DNA of 64,000 nt. It comes from Paraburkholderia polaris (GTDB lineage: Bacteria > Pseudomonadota > Gammaproteobacteria > Burkholderiales > Burkholderiaceae). Positions 17,643 to 25,954 of this stretch are shown in pieces (the stretch's first letter is position 1; each line of letters opens with the position of its first letter). The DNA lies in NCBI RefSeq assembly GCF_012927345.1, contig NZ_JABBGJ010000032.1:62001-126000 (forward strand), given 5' to 3'. Both the position numbers and the translations under genes were made by a program. Under the pieces are notes generated by a model, which ran no database searches, was not told the DNA's origin, and was given only the letters and a program-made list of their open reading frames with translations.

Positions 17643-19055
17643 CTATCGCGGTGCGGTCCGCGTATGGCCACTCACCTCCCGGCCTGCATCCGGTTCTATG
17701 CCGATAAAGTAGAGGACCGAGAACAGCACCAGCACAGACACTAGCAGGAAGGCGATCCGGAAATCGGCCAGTGAGAGTTGTGCGTGATTTCCATGAACCA
17801 GAACCGCAACGTGCAGCGCGATCGCACCAAATGCGATGCCCAGACCGATGGTCATCTGCTGGACCATACTGAAGAACGTGCTCGCTGAACTCATTCGCGC
17901 CGGCGGGACGTCCGCAAACGCGAGTGTGTTGATGCTTGTGAACTGCATCGACCGGCACAGGCCGCCGACCAGCAGTACCAGCATGATCAGCGCGCGCGGC
18001 GTGTCTGGCGAAAGCAGGCTGCACAAAGCGATTGTGGCCGCGGTGAGCAGCCCGTTGACGATCATGACCTTGCGAAAGCCAAAGCGTTTGAGGATCGGCG
18101 TGGTGACGGTCTTCATGCCCAGATTGCCGGCCGCGTAGGCGAGCACCAGCAAACCCGCAGCGAATGCATTCAACCCGAAGCCCAGTTGGAACAGCAGTGG
18201 TAACAGGAAGGGTGAGACGCTAACCGATACGACATATAACGAACCGCCGTCGAGGGTCACGCGGAACGTCGGAATTCGCCAGGGCGCAAGATCGATCAGG
18301 GGATGTTCGGCGCGGCCGAAATGCCGTATAGCCAGGACTGCAGCCACCAGGCCGCAGATCAGCGCGGCAGCCGTGATGCGCCAGTCGCTATGCAGTTGCC
18401 CGATCAGGACCATGCCGTACATCAGGCACGTCAGCGCGATACCGCTCAGCACGAACCCCGGCACATCGAAGGGACGGCGGCTGGGTTCGCGGTAGTTCGG
18501 AATGAATAGGGCGGTGAGCGCCAGACCCAGCAAACCGATTGGTACGTTGAGCAGAAAGATCCAGCGCCAGTTGAAATAGGTCGAAATAAATCCGCCCAGT
18601 GCTGGACCCAACACCGGTGCGGCGAGGCCGGGCCACGTGATATAGGCGATCGAGCGCATCAGGTGACGCTTCTCGGTGCTGCGCAGCACGGCGAGGCGAC
18701 CCACAGGCACCATCATTGCGCCGCCGATTCCCTGCAGGATCCGCGACATGGTGAATTCGACGAGGCCGTTACTTAGCCCGCAAAGGATGGAGGCGGCGGT
18801 GAACACGATGATCGCACCACCGAACACCGAACGTTGCCCAAAGCGGTCGGCTACCCATCCGCTGATTGGAATGAAGACCGCGAGCGCCAGCAGATAGGCA
18901 GTCATGCCGATGCTCAGGCTCACGGACGTGACGCCGAACGTGGCGGCCATGTGGGGCAGGGCGGTCGCGATCACCGTCGCATCCAGATTCTCCATGAAAT
19001 AAGCACTGGCGACGATCAGCGCGATGATGACTGGCTGGCGGCTTGACAAAGACAT
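17643..19055 (-). CDS. MFS multidrug exporter, DHA2 (EmrB/QacA) type
   Basis: About 470 residues from the ATG at 19055 (MSLSSRQPVIIAL); a TTG 78 bases further upstream is open but implausible. Motif D1 (MENLDATVIATALPHMA) in helix 1 and motif A (GWVADRFGQRS) are typical of 14-helix drug exporters. It is divergent from a TetR gene at 19287, and a 24-bp palindrome lies between them, the classic layout of a TetR-controlled efflux pump. The neighbouring DHA2 gene is probably in the same transcript. No membrane-fusion partner is present, so export would be to the periplasm. Confidence 0.92.
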   Translation of the reverse strand: MSLSSRQPVIIALIVASAYFMENLDATVIATALPHMAATFGVTSVSLSIGMTAYLLALAVFIPISGWVADRFGQRSVFGGAIIVFTAASILCGLSNGLVEFTMSRILQGIGGAMMVPVGRLAVLRSTEKRHLMRSIAYITWPGLAAPVLGPALGGFISTYFNWRWIFLLNVPIGLLGLALTALFIPNYREPSRRPFDVPGFVLSGIALTCLMYGMVLIGQLHSDWRITAAALICGLVAAVLAIRHFGRAEHPLIDLAPWRIPTFRVTLDGGSLYVVSVSVSPFLLPLLFQLGFGLNAFAAGLLVLAYAAGNLGMKTVTTPILKRFGFRKVMIVNGLLTAATIALCSLLSPDTPRALIMLVLLVGGLCRSMQFTSINTLAFADVPPARMSSASTFFSMVQQMTIGLGIAFGAIALHVAVLVHGNHAQLSLADFRIAFLLVSVLVLFSVLYFIGIEPDAGREVSGHTRTAPR

Positions 19056-19233
19056 GGCGGAGAATGGAATTCGGGTTGTGCGACAGGCCCTCAAACGCTT
19101 CGGATTGAGGCGTTTGCGGTCGGTGTCAGTCAAAGACGGGGCTCGCTTTGCGGCAGCCTGAGATAATGCGTGGCTGCGTCCGGGTGCCTGGCGAGACTCT
19201 TCCGCGCACCCGGACGATATACTCTATCAAACC

Positions 19234-19257
19234 ATAAGTCGTCATGTGAAGACTTAT
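19234..19257. promoter_or_regulatory. Palindromic TetR-type operator candidate
   Basis: Perfect 7-base arms ATAAGTC (19234-19240) and GACTTAT (19251-19257) flank ten bases. The site lies in the 231-bp divergent region, 30 bases before the TetR start and 178 bases before the efflux gene. Size and place fit a TetR dimer site controlling both genes. Binding is inferred. Confidence 0.6.
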
Positions 19258-19286
19258 TTTTTAAAAGCGATGCACACAGGAGCGTT

Positions 19287-19991
19287 ATGAAGGCCAAATC
19301 CAGGGATGTTGCAGAGCCGGGCAGCAAGACCGTAGCGGGTCGCGCGCCGGTCAAGCGGCCGATGAAGAAAGCACCGCAGCGTCTGCCACGTGCCGAGCGT
19401 CAGGCGCGCGTGCTGGAGAAGGCCGCCGAATATTTCGCCGAGCATGGCCTGAACGCGCAGACTCGCGCGATTGCGGAGGCGTGTGGCGTGTCGCAACGGT
19501 TGCTGTATAGCCTGTTTCCTAGCAAGGCTGCGCTGATCGACGAAGTTTACAAGCGCGAAATTGTAGGAACCTTCAAGGCGCTGTGGTTTGTTCAACTGAA
19601 AGACCGCAGTGTGCCCCTTGAAAGCAGGCTCAATACTTTTTATCGCGAGTACTACGACACCCTGCTGACGCGGCAGTGGCTTCGCCTGTTTCTCTATTCG
19701 TCGCTTGAAGATTTGCAGATGGCGCCGACGTACACGAATGCCGTCGTGACGCATGCGCTTGAGATCATTGTCACTGAGACGGCACACGAATTGGGACGCG
19801 GCGTACCGGCCGATCCGGCTCATCTGACCGAGGTGGGTTGGCTACTGCACGGCGCGGTATCCCACCTTGCGATTCGCCGCCGTATTTATTCGAACGACAA
19901 CACCACGCCCAGCGACGCGGTGATTGCGATGCATGTGCGCGCCTTCCTCACGAGCGCGCCAGCGCTGCTTCCGGCGCTGGAAAGCGCCTGA
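19287..19991 (+). CDS. TetR/AcrR family transcriptional regulator
   Basis: A 234-residue regulator from the ATG at 19287, which has AGGAG in front. A basic, proline-rich tail of about 40 residues (lysine- and arginine-rich, KAPQRLPRAERQ) precedes the TetR helix-turn-helix at about residues 45-90 (AAEYFAEHGLNAQTRAIAEA, CGVSQRLLYSLFPSKAALIDEV in two helices). The helical ligand domain follows. It is divergent from a DHA2 efflux gene with a shared palindrome, so it very likely represses that pump. The long basic N-terminal extension is unusual but not unknown. Confidence 0.92.
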   Translation: MKAKSRDVAEPGSKTVAGRAPVKRPMKKAPQRLPRAERQARVLEKAAEYFAEHGLNAQTRAIAEACGVSQRLLYSLFPSKAALIDEVYKREIVGTFKALWFVQLKDRSVPLESRLNTFYREYYDTLLTRQWLRLFLYSSLEDLQMAPTYTNAVVTHALEIIVTETAHELGRGVPADPAHLTEVGWLLHGAVSHLAIRRRIYSNDNTTPSDAVIAMHVRAFLTSAPALLPALESA

Positions 19992-20192
19992 GCGTGACGT
20001 GCTGGCGGGCTGGCGGGCTCGTCCAGCGCGGCAGATAACCATCAACCGGCGCGCGAACGCGCGCGCCGTGGACCGCTTCGCCGCACGGTACGAATTGACC
20101 GAAGCGCCCGGAATCCGTCCACTGGTTTTCAGGTGGCTGCTGCCGACGCTTCGTCAGGCGGCTGCTGCGCTCGAGCTGCAAGGGCTTCGAGT

Positions 20193-20636
20193 TCAGTCAC
20201 CGATCGCTTCGGCGACATCACGCGGACGTAGGCGATCGATCCGTTTTTCGCCGTGATCGAACTCGCGTCGCGCTAATTCCATTTCGCTCATGTGGACTTC
20301 GACCCAGTCCCATATCCCGCAGATCTTGTCGAGCAGGCTGCGCCCCAGCGGCGTCAGTTGATAGTCGACCCGCGGCGGGATCACCGGATGCACGTAGCGC
20401 GTAACGAGGCCGTCACGCTCGAGTTGCCGCAATGTCTTGGTGAGCATTTTCTGGCTCACGCCCTCCACCACTTCGCGCAGCCGCGAAAAACGCATCTCGC
20501 CATGCGTGCCGAGCGCGTCGATGACGAGGATGGTCCACTTGTCCGCGATCTGCTCGATGATGTTCCGCGCCAGGTCATCGGTTTTTTTCTGCGGATTGTC
20601 GAGCGCGTAAGCGTCGTCGTAGCAATTTGTTTCCAT
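20193..20636 (-). CDS. HxlR family transcriptional regulator (copy 2)
   Basis: A 147-residue winged-helix protein, paralogue of the one at 11777-12211: both start METN, both carry QKKTDDLAR, IEQIADKWTILVIDALGT and VHPVIPPRVDY, and both share the leader bases GGGGAAAGTATG before the start. They differ mainly in the first 15 and last 20 residues. Divergent to it lies only a fragment of an aldo/keto reductase gene, the commonest partner of this HxlR type, so this copy may have lost its target gene. Confidence 0.9.
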   Translation of the reverse strand: METNCYDDAYALDNPQKKTDDLARNIIEQIADKWTILVIDALGTHGEMRFSRLREVVEGVSQKMLTKTLRQLERDGLVTRYVHPVIPPRVDYQLTPLGRSLLDKICGIWDWVEVHMSEMELARREFDHGEKRIDRLRPRDVAEAIGD

Positions 20637-20739
20637 GGGGAAAGTATGAAACCGTCAGGTGCCTTCTTGTGATCGCCGGATGCCGCTGAAATAATCGGCT
20701 CGCCTGCCCGTCCGATGGGCGCTTCGCCATTTGTCAGGG

Positions 20740-20885
20740 CGCATTCGTCAAGAAGTAGAGGATACGCTTCGGCGCTTGCGGACAGATTACATCGATCTGT
20801 ATCAGGTCCACTGGCCCGATCCGCTGGTGCCGATCGAAGAGACCGCAGCGGTGCTGGACGATCTGCGCGCTCGCGATTACCGGAC
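20740..20885 (+). pseudogene. Aldo/keto reductase fragment
   Basis: A short stretch encodes RQEVEDTLRRLRTDYIDLYQVHWPDPLVPIEETAA (in two overlapping blocks), the well-conserved region around the catalytic His of aldo/keto reductases. Sequence before and after it is unrelated, and there is no start, no N-terminal catalytic Asp/Tyr/Lys region and no C-terminal half. It is a remnant of a gene that once stood divergent from the HxlR regulator at 20193-20636. Confidence 0.8.
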
Positions 20886-20984
20886 GCTCCGTCTGGGCGG
20901 CAGCCCCGCAGCGTCAGGAAAGCGATCCCGCGCATGATCTGCTCGACAATCGCCGAGACGTCGCATTGATGCCGGGGAGCGAGT

Positions 20985-23219
20985 CTACAAGGACACTTGA
21001 GCCGCCAACAGATCTTCGATCCGAACCGGAAGATTACGCACGCGCACGCCCGTCGCATGATAGACAGCGTTCGCAATCGCTGGCGCAATACCCGCGATTC
21101 CGATCTCTCCGACACCGCGCGCGCCGAGTGGATTCAATGCGAGATCCGGATAGTCGAGGAACGTGACGTCGATCTTCGGTGCGTCGGCATGCGTGGTCAT
21201 GACATAGTCGGCGAGGCTGCGGTTGATCGGTGCGCCGGAACGGCTGTCGTAGTTCGTCTCTTCGAATAGCGCCATGCCAACACCCATCACCACGGCTCCT
21301 TCGATCTGGTTGCGCGCCGTACGGGCATTGATAATCTTGCCCCCATCGATCACGCTCACCACGCGACTGATTCGCAACCGCGCTGTTTCGGACTGCCACG
21401 TGACCTCGACAAAATGCGCGCAGTATGAGTGCACCGACACGCGCTTCGCATCAGGATCGTCCTGGTTCGGACCGGACCGTCCCCTTCCCACGACCGTGTT
21501 GATTCCTGCCGGCCCGAGAATCCGCTCGAAGGGCACCCCGGCTCCCGGCGAGGTTCCTTTGCGATAGACCATGCCTTGCTCAAAACCAAGTGCGTCCACC
21601 TTCTGCCCGCTGAAGGGCGAGTTACCTGCCTCGGCTGCGGTGACCAAAAGCTGCTGGACCGCCGCCTGCGCCGCTTGCGCCACGGCCGGAACCAGCGACG
21701 CAGTAGCCCTCGATCCGCCGGACATCGGGCCGGGAGGCAAGCGTGTGTCACCGATCACCACTGAAATTTTGCCGAGCGCGATCCCGGTTACATTGGCTAC
21801 CATCTGAGCGAGTACGGTGTAGGTTCCCGTGCCAATGTCCTGAGTCGCTGTCAAAACGCGCGCCGTTGCATCGGCGTTCAGTTCAACGATGACTTCCGCT
21901 GCGGATCGCTGTGCTTGCCACGACCCCGCTGCGACTCCCCAGCCGATCACCAGACCGTCACGCCGCATCGACCCGACCGGCATCTTGCGCGCTGCCCAGC
22001 CGAATTGCTCTGCGCCGCGCGTCAGACACTCCTTGAGGTGCCGTGAGGAAAACGGCACATTCAGGCTTTCGTCAATTGCCGGCTCGTTGACAAGGCGTAA
22101 CTGGACCGGATCGATATTGAGCTTGATGGCAAGCTCGTCGACGGCCGATTCGATTGCGAACAAACCAGGGACGGCGCCCGGACCGCGCATGGATGTGCTG
22201 GGCGCGATGTCCCGGCGCGCATGGGCGGCAGTCACTTGCAGGTTCGGCGAGCTGTAAAGATAGCCTGTCGCTTCGCCGCAATTCTCTTTGCGGGTATCCA
22301 GGCGGGCTGTTTGATAGACGTATTGCTGCTGCAGCGATGTCAAACGGCCATCGCGTGTTGCCGACAAGCGTATGCGCTGCTCCGTGGCCGGACGGTGGCC
22401 CACGTTCTGGAACATCATCTCGCGGGTCAGCACCAGCTTGACGGGGCGCCGCAGATTGCGGGCCGCCGCAGCGGCGAGTAGCGAGTGTGGCCACGGAAAC
22501 AGCTTGCCGCCAAATCCGGAGCCAAGGTACTTCGTGATGACGCGCACCTGGTCTTCCGGTACGCCGAGCATCTGTGCCATCGTCTGCCGCTGGTAGACGA
22601 CCGCTTGCGTCGTTTCGTAGAGCGTGTAGTTCGTGCCATCGCATATGGCTACCGTGGCGTGCAGTTCGATTGGGTTGTGCGTTTCGATCGGCGTCGTGTA
22701 GGTCTGGTCCAGCTTGAGCGCATCAGAGGCAGCCGCAAATGCGGCCTCTGCGTCGCCGCGCTGTGTGTCGACTGACGGCGTCCCCTCTGCGGACATCTGG
22801 ACCTTCACATTGGGTTGACGTTGCGCATATCGCGCCTTCACTGCACTGGACGCGGCGGTTGCCTGCTCGAACGTATCGGCCACTACTAGTGCAATGTACT
22901 GGCCATAATACGAGATGATGTCGTCGTCGAGCGGAGGGCGTCTTTCGTCGATTCTTGGTCCGAAGCCGACGCGATAGAACTTTCCGATGTTCTCGCGTGT
23001 GAAGACAGCCCGGACCCCTGGCATCTTCGAGGCCGCGGCCGTTTCCAGCTGATCGATCCGTCCGCAGGCGATCGTCGCGCAAACCGGTACTGCGTAAAGC
23101 ATGCCTGGGAAGTTGAAATCCGACGTGTACGTCGCCGCACCGCTGACCTTGGACGGTCCGTCAATTCGGGTAAAGTCGCCGCCGATGGCCGGCTGCGTTT
23201 TGTTGCTATCTAATTGCAC
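20985..23219 (-). CDS. paoC: Periplasmic aldehyde oxidoreductase, molybdenum-binding subunit
   Basis: A 744-residue large subunit of the xanthine oxidase family, close in length to E. coli PaoC/YagR. The N-terminal domain and the two cofactor domains are in order. Conserved segments include GGKLFPWPHSLLAAAA, SMRGPGAVPG and the active-site loop GARGVGEIGIAG, which carries the catalytic base Glu705. Family members oxidise aldehydes or N-heterocycles with water as oxygen source. The GTG start at 23219 follows GGAGAGAAC. It is the last gene of a three-subunit operon; no paoD-like cofactor-insertion gene is seen, so that function must be encoded elsewhere. Confidence 0.93.
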   Translation of the reverse strand: MQLDSNKTQPAIGGDFTRIDGPSKVSGAATYTSDFNFPGMLYAVPVCATIACGRIDQLETAAASKMPGVRAVFTRENIGKFYRVGFGPRIDERRPPLDDDIISYYGQYIALVVADTFEQATAASSAVKARYAQRQPNVKVQMSAEGTPSVDTQRGDAEAAFAAASDALKLDQTYTTPIETHNPIELHATVAICDGTNYTLYETTQAVVYQRQTMAQMLGVPEDQVRVITKYLGSGFGGKLFPWPHSLLAAAAARNLRRPVKLVLTREMMFQNVGHRPATEQRIRLSATRDGRLTSLQQQYVYQTARLDTRKENCGEATGYLYSSPNLQVTAAHARRDIAPSTSMRGPGAVPGLFAIESAVDELAIKLNIDPVQLRLVNEPAIDESLNVPFSSRHLKECLTRGAEQFGWAARKMPVGSMRRDGLVIGWGVAAGSWQAQRSAAEVIVELNADATARVLTATQDIGTGTYTVLAQMVANVTGIALGKISVVIGDTRLPPGPMSGGSRATASLVPAVAQAAQAAVQQLLVTAAEAGNSPFSGQKVDALGFEQGMVYRKGTSPGAGVPFERILGPAGINTVVGRGRSGPNQDDPDAKRVSVHSYCAHFVEVTWQSETARLRISRVVSVIDGGKIINARTARNQIEGAVVMGVGMALFEETNYDSRSGAPINRSLADYVMTTHADAPKIDVTFLDYPDLALNPLGARGVGEIGIAGIAPAIANAVYHATGVRVRNLPVRIEDLLAAQVSL

Positions 23220-23243
23220 GTTCTCTCCGCGTCACGACCTGGG

Positions 23244-24251
23244 TCAGGCATTCTGTGTGGCCAGCTTGAGTGCTTGCTGGATACAGCGTTTTGCAAGTTC
23301 GATCTTGAAACCGTTCTGGCTTTGCGCTCGCGCCGCGTGGAGCGCGGCCTCGGCCGCTGCCCGGAACGTCGCGGGCTCAGGCGCGCGGCCGAGCAAGACG
23401 GCTTCGGCTTCGCGCGAGCGCCAGGGCTTAACGCCGACACCGCCCAGTGCGATCCTGATGTGCGCGATCCTGCCCGACGAGACGGTCATGACGACCGCTG
23501 CCGACGCCAACGCAAATTCATACGAAGCGCGATCTCGCAGTTTCAGATAGACGCTGCGACTGCCGGTTGCCGGCGCAGGGAGCGTCACCTGATTGATCAG
23601 CTCACCAGGGTTGAGCGCCGTTTCACGTTGCGGCGTGGCCCCGGGCAGCAGGAAGAAGTCGTCAATTTCGATGCTGCGCTTGCCCTGGCTGCTTTCGATA
23701 TGGATCCTGGCCTCGAGTGCGGTCATCGCGACGCTCATGTCCGAGGGGTTCGTCGCGATGCAGTGATCGCTGGTCCCCAGAATGGCGAGGTTTCGATTGA
23801 ACCCACCGATCGCGGAGCAACCCGTGCCAGGCTCACGCTTGTTGCATGGCGTGGCAGTGTCGCGAAAGTAGACGCAGCGTGTACGCTGCAACAGGTTGCC
23901 GCCGGTCGTCGCCATGTTTCGCAACTGGGCCGACGCACCGGAAAGCAGCGCCTGGGAGAGGACAGGATAGTGCGTCTTGATCAGCGGATGATTCGCAAGA
24001 TCGGAATTGCGTACCGTCGCGCCGATCGTGACGCCGCCACCGGCGATTGCTTCGACCTGAGCAAGCGGCAGGCGATGGATATCGATGACTTGCGTCGGAC
24101 GCTCCACGTCGAGCTTCATCAGGTCGAGCAGTGTTGTGCCGCCGGCCAGAAAGCGCATCGACGCGCCACTTTGCGGGCTGCCGGGGGCAGTCTGCGCGAT
24201 GTCGAGTGCCTGCGCGACGCTTGACGCGCGCTTGAGTTGAAAGAGTTCCAT
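23244..24251 (-). CDS. paoB: Periplasmic aldehyde oxidoreductase, FAD subunit
   Basis: A 335-residue FAD-binding subunit of the CO dehydrogenase/xanthine oxidase type. The flavin motifs are FLAGGTTLLDLMK near residue 34 and ATTGGNLLQRTRC near 114. A cysteine-rich insert (Cys126, Cys136, Cys145; PCNKREPGTGC) matches the insert that holds an extra 4Fe-4S cluster in E. coli PaoB, which separates this group from ordinary xanthine dehydrogenases. It lies 24 bases before the large-subunit gene and 13 bases after the iron-sulphur subunit gene. Confidence 0.92.
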   Translation of the reverse strand: MELFQLKRASSVAQALDIAQTAPGSPQSGASMRFLAGGTTLLDLMKLDVERPTQVIDIHRLPLAQVEAIAGGGVTIGATVRNSDLANHPLIKTHYPVLSQALLSGASAQLRNMATTGGNLLQRTRCVYFRDTATPCNKREPGTGCSAIGGFNRNLAILGTSDHCIATNPSDMSVAMTALEARIHIESSQGKRSIEIDDFFLLPGATPQRETALNPGELINQVTLPAPATGSRSVYLKLRDRASYEFALASAAVVMTVSSGRIAHIRIALGGVGVKPWRSREAEAVLLGRAPEPATFRAAAEAALHAARAQSQNGFKIELAKRCIQQALKLATQNA

Positions 24252-24264
24252 TCGTATGCTCTGC

Positions 24265-24933
24265 TTAAGCTTTCCGGCGAACCTGCTGGATCGCGGAGAC
24301 GATGTTCGAATAGGCGCCGCACCTGCAGATATTTCCGCTCATGGCTTCCTTGACGTCCTCGTCACTGTGACCGTAAGGCTCATTGAGCAGCGCGACCGCC
24401 GACATGATCTGGCCGGAGGTACAGTACCCGCACTGAAAGCCGTCGTGTTCGACGAAGGCGGCCTGCATCGGATGCAGATTGCCCGCCTGTCCAAGGCCTT
24501 CGATGGTCGTGATCGCTTCGCCCTCATGGGTGGCGGCAAGGCTTAGGCAGGAATTCACACGCTTGCCGTCGACATGCATCGTGCAGGCGCCGCACTGGCC
24601 GTGGTCGCAACCCTTCTTCGTGCCGGTAAGTCGCAAATGGTCGCGCACGCAATCGAGCAGCGTTGTGCGGGGATCGATATCCAGTTCGTGGTTGGTGCCG
24701 TTGACGTTCAATCGGACATGTACGTTGCCACTATCTGCGCTTAGGTCAGTGGCTGCAGTGTCACCCTGGTCAGCATCGCCGGAAGCTGCATGTGCGACAG
24801 AGGAAAGTTGTCCGGCGCCAATCGTGATGCCGGCCGCGCCCACGCGGCCCAGGAACGAACGACGTGTCACGCGTTGGAACACTGCTTCAGCATCATTTTG
24901 GCTTGTGCCTGGTTTCCGGGACTTTTCGTCCAT
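24265..24933 (-). CDS. paoA: Periplasmic aldehyde oxidoreductase, 2Fe-2S subunit with Tat signal
   Basis: A 222-residue subunit beginning at ATG 24933, which has GGAG seven bases upstream; a longer frame to 24978 has no support. A twin-arginine signal (TRRSFLGRVGAAG, residues 23-35) sends the folded trimer to the periplasm. Two 2Fe-2S clusters are visible: plant-ferredoxin type with Cys109, Cys114, Cys117 and Cys129, and the helical type with Cys168, Cys171, Cys203 and Cys205. First gene of the paoABC operon. Its role would be detoxifying aldehydes; substrate range is inferred from E. coli PaoABC. Confidence 0.93.
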   Translation of the reverse strand: MDEKSRKPGTSQNDAEAVFQRVTRRSFLGRVGAAGITIGAGQLSSVAHAASGDADQGDTAATDLSADSGNVHVRLNVNGTNHELDIDPRTTLLDCVRDHLRLTGTKKGCDHGQCGACTMHVDGKRVNSCLSLAATHEGEAITTIEGLGQAGNLHPMQAAFVEHDGFQCGYCTSGQIMSAVALLNEPYGHSDEDVKEAMSGNICRCGAYSNIVSAIQQVRRKA

Positions 24934-25112
24934 GAATCGAATTCTCCGCTGAATGATGGGTCGGGGCCCGCCGCGCATGGCGTCGTCCCGTGTCCGACCG
25001 AGTTCTCTTTTTTAACAGCAGCGAGATAAATTTGGACTGACGCCGAGATGAAATTCCTGCCATTTTTGAAGCCTACGGTTGTTCGCGGGCCGTCGCGTCA
25101 AACCATCTTGCT

Positions 25113-25300
25113 GAATTCGGCACGCACGCGCAGAGCAAGGGCTACGAGAAGCCGACGCTAGACCTCGCAATGCGCGACGCGTTCATCAAAACGCGCCGCG
25201 TTCTGATGACGACCAGGGGTCTCGCCGAAGATGAAGCTATCTCGTTGATGTCCGTTGCGGTCGACTTCGGCGTGACACAGGTTGTCGACGGCAACTGGGG
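25113..25300 (+). pseudogene. Acetamidase/formamidase C-terminal fragment
   Basis: An open stretch encodes FGTHAQSKGYEKPT, AMRDAFIKTRRVLM and ISLMSVAVDFGVTQVVDGNWGV, which resembles the C-terminal region of the FmdA/AmdA family (S-x-AVD-x-x-V-x-Q-VVD). There is no start and no N-terminal three quarters, and similarity stops after GNWGV. It lies convergently next to amiR, in the same district as an intact fmdA (36230-37162) and another broken one (33146-33572). Identification is from motif memory only. Confidence 0.65.
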
Positions 25301-25351
25301 TGTGCCGGTGGCGCGGTGTTCCATGGCTGTCGCGACGCCACCGCGCCGAGG

Positions 25352-25954
25352 TCAGAAACTCAGGGTTTCGTGTGCCTTGACGATGTCGCCGGCCACCGTC
25401 TCGATCTGTTCGCGTTTGAGCATGGCCTGTGAGCGCAGCAGCTGATACGCATCTTCTTCAGACATGCCGCGCGAGTCCATGACGATCCGCGTGGCCTGCT
25501 GGATCACTCGAACCTTCGCCTGCTTCTGCTCGAGCCGTTCGATGTATCGCTCACGTGCGCGGGATGCCTTGAATTGCGTGAGCGCGACGGCGATGGCTGT
25601 CAATAACCCAAACGAGCGGACCGGCGACGGGATCGTCGCGAACGCATTCAACCGCAGCACCGCTTCGATGGTGATCGGGTTCTCGTAGGTCACGACCGGA
25701 ATCACCGGCGGCGATGTGCTGGTTCCGAGCCACGGATAATCGACCGACAGCGTCTCAGGACGCATCGCCATGACGACGAGGCCGGTGTCGCAAGGCAGGC
25801 TGTCGAGGCGCGGCCAGCATACCTGTACGTCACAGCCAATGCGCTGAAGCTGTGCGAGCAACTCTTCGCCATCCTGATCCTGCGGATGAATCACAACGAC
25901 TTTTAGCGAACGCAGGTCGCGCAGGATCGCCGGCGTCTGCGCGGTCTGCTTCAT
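25352..25954 (-). CDS. amiR: ANTAR-domain antitermination regulator (AmiR type)
   Basis: A 200-residue protein with a pseudo-receiver domain (VVVIHPQDQDGEELLAQL near the start, no phosphorylatable Asp in the normal place), a coiled-coil linker (RERYIERLEQKQAKVRVIQ) and a C-terminal ANTAR RNA-binding domain (about 140-195; RGMSEEDAYQLLRSQAM). In Pseudomonas, AmiR prevents termination in the amide-operon leader and is held inactive by AmiC until amide binds. Here its ATG overlaps the amiC stop (ATGA), exactly the coupling expected for the AmiC-AmiR complex. A leader with a matching hairpin lies in front of the divergent importer operon. Confidence 0.93.
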   Translation of the reverse strand: MKQTAQTPAILRDLRSLKVVVIHPQDQDGEELLAQLQRIGCDVQVCWPRLDSLPCDTGLVVMAMRPETLSVDYPWLGTSTSPPVIPVVTYENPITIEAVLRLNAFATIPSPVRSFGLLTAIAVALTQFKASRARERYIERLEQKQAKVRVIQQATRIVMDSRGMSEEDAYQLLRSQAMLKREQIETVAGDIVKAHETLSF

